Assembly: GCA_902475445.1 (NCBI GenBank)
Contig: CABRZN010000096.1
Coordinates: forward strand, 1 to 7,200
DNA length: 7,200 nt
Source of the DNA: an uncultured Collinsella sp.
GTDB lineage: Bacteria; Actinomycetota; Coriobacteriia; Coriobacteriales; Coriobacteriaceae
Direction of reading: 5' to 3'
Shown: positions 6,499 through 7,200 of the stretch, piece after piece
How the letters are laid out: every line of letters starts with the position of its first letter
How positions within the stretch are numbered: position 1 is the stretch's first letter
Translations under genes and position numbers: made by a program
Notes under the pieces: model-generated
Told to the model about the DNA's origin: nothing
The model's database searches: none
Seen by the model: the letters and a program-made list of their open reading frames with translations, nothing else

Positions 6499-7200
6499 CT
6501 AGAAGCTACCGCGCTTCAGGAAGTCGGGAAGCTCGAACTGGTCGTTGCCAAAGTTGGGCAGCTCGGTACCACCGACGTTGCGGGTCGGAGCGGCCTGAGC
6601 CGGGCTGGCAGCCGGAGCGGTGCGCTGCGGCTCAGCGGAGGCAGCGGCCTTGCTCTGAGACTGCTGAGCAGCAAAGAGCTCATCCTGACGGTTGACGTTG
6701 GAGTCGGAGAAGCCCGTAGCGATGACGGTGATACGCACCTGATCGCCCAGGGACTCGTCGACAACGGTACCGAAGATGATGTTGGCCTCGGGGTCGACGG
6801 CGTTGGCGACAACGTCGGCGGCGTCGCTGATCTCCTGGATGCCCAGGTCCTTGGAACCGGCGATGGAGAGCAGCACGCGCGTGGCACCATCGATGGAGCT
6901 CTCGAGCAGCGGGCTGGAGATGGCCTGCTGGGCAGCGTCGACGGCACGAGTATCCCCAGAAGAGGTACCGATACCCATCATGGCGGTACCGGCCTGCTTC
7001 ATGATGGTCTTAACATCGGCGAAGTCCAGGTTGATGATACCGGGGACGGTGATGAGGTCGGTAATGCCCTGGGTGCCCTGAGAAAGAACGCCATCGGCAA
7101 TCGCGAAGGCCTCGAGCATGGTGGTCTTCTTCTCGGCGATGTCGAGCAGCTTATCGTTAGGGATGACGATCATGGTGTCGACGCAATCGGAGAGGGTCTT
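6499..7200 (-). CDS. ftsZ: FtsZ cell-division GTPase, C-terminal part (5' end outside window)
   Basis: The 233 codons present encode the end of the GTPase domain and all of the C-terminal region of FtsZ, the tubulin homologue that forms the cytokinetic ring. The frame is open to position 7200. VDTMIVIPNDKLL marks the link into the second domain. INLDFADVKTIMKQAGTAMM contains the T7 synergy loop, with the N-x-D-x-x-D acids that complete the GTPase site of the next subunit. MGIGTSSGDTRAVDAA and the block ending in RITVIATGF are typical. The nucleotide-binding GGGTGTG loop is outside the window. A linker of about 45 residues rich in Ala, Pro, Ser and Gln follows, and the protein ends with the peptide FELPDFLKRGSF, the docking site for partners such as SepF. 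A near copy, ELPNF, lies ten residues earlier. A strong terminator follows the stop. Confidence 0.98.
   Translation of the reverse strand, partial: KTLSDCVDTMIVIPNDKLLDIAEKKTTMLEAFAIADGVLSQGTQGITDLITVPGIINLDFADVKTIMKQAGTAMMGIGTSSGDTRAVDAAQQAISSPLLESSIDGATRVLLSIAGSKDLGIQEISDAADVVANAVDPEANIIFGTVVDESLGDQVRITVIATGFSDSNVNRQDELFAAQQSQSKAAASAEPQRTAPAASPAQAAPTRNVGGTELPNFGNDQFELPDFLKRGSF

Overview
The window comes from a GC-rich bacterium whose genes here all lie on the minus strand. The best guess is an actinobacterium of the Coriobacteriia type (Collinsella or a relative). This rests on codon bias, on an FtsZ tail ending in a PDFLKR-type peptide, and on a SepF partner with a Tyr/Gly/Asp-rich linker. 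That assignment is inference, not proof.

Read in the direction of transcription (high to low coordinates), the layout is: the 3' part of ftsZ (7200-6499) with a convincing intrinsic terminator (6476-6440); a regulatory gap (about 6439-6289) with a 14-bp dyad, an 11-bp-period direct repeat resembling a PHO box, a weak promoter candidate and a 5'-UTR hairpin; pgeF/ylmD (6288-5488); the complete phosphate uptake set pstS-pstC-pstA-pstB (5491-2002); a short gap with two competing hairpins; phoU (1909-1052); a hairpin that probably ends the phosphate operon (1014-983); yggS/ylmE (932-195); and the first 44 codons of sepF/ylmF (134-1), which runs off the window.

In Gram-positive bacteria ftsZ, ylmD (pgeF), ylmE (yggS) and sepF (ylmF) are normally neighbours in the division cluster. 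Here a whole Pst phosphate transporter operon with its regulator PhoU sits between ylmD and ylmE. The junction with pgeF is a 4-base ATGA stop/start overlap, and pstS has no strong ribosome binding site of its own. This implies that pgeF is the first gene of a pgeF-pstSCAB-phoU transcript, separated from ftsZ by a terminator, and that yggS-sepF is a separate unit or a read-through product.

Functionally, PstS is a lipoprotein that captures phosphate, PstC and PstA form the membrane channel, PstB supplies ATP hydrolysis, and PhoU links transporter state to Pho signalling. This PhoU has degenerate metal-binding motifs and a C-terminal extension ending in an acidic tail. FtsZ and SepF make up the cytokinetic ring and its membrane anchor. 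PgeF and YggS are housekeeping enzymes of cell-wall/purine quality control and pyridoxal phosphate homeostasis. No mobile elements, tRNAs, rRNAs or CRISPR arrays were seen. Every gene belongs to a known family; the unusual content is the gene arrangement and the putative control signals, not a new protein system.
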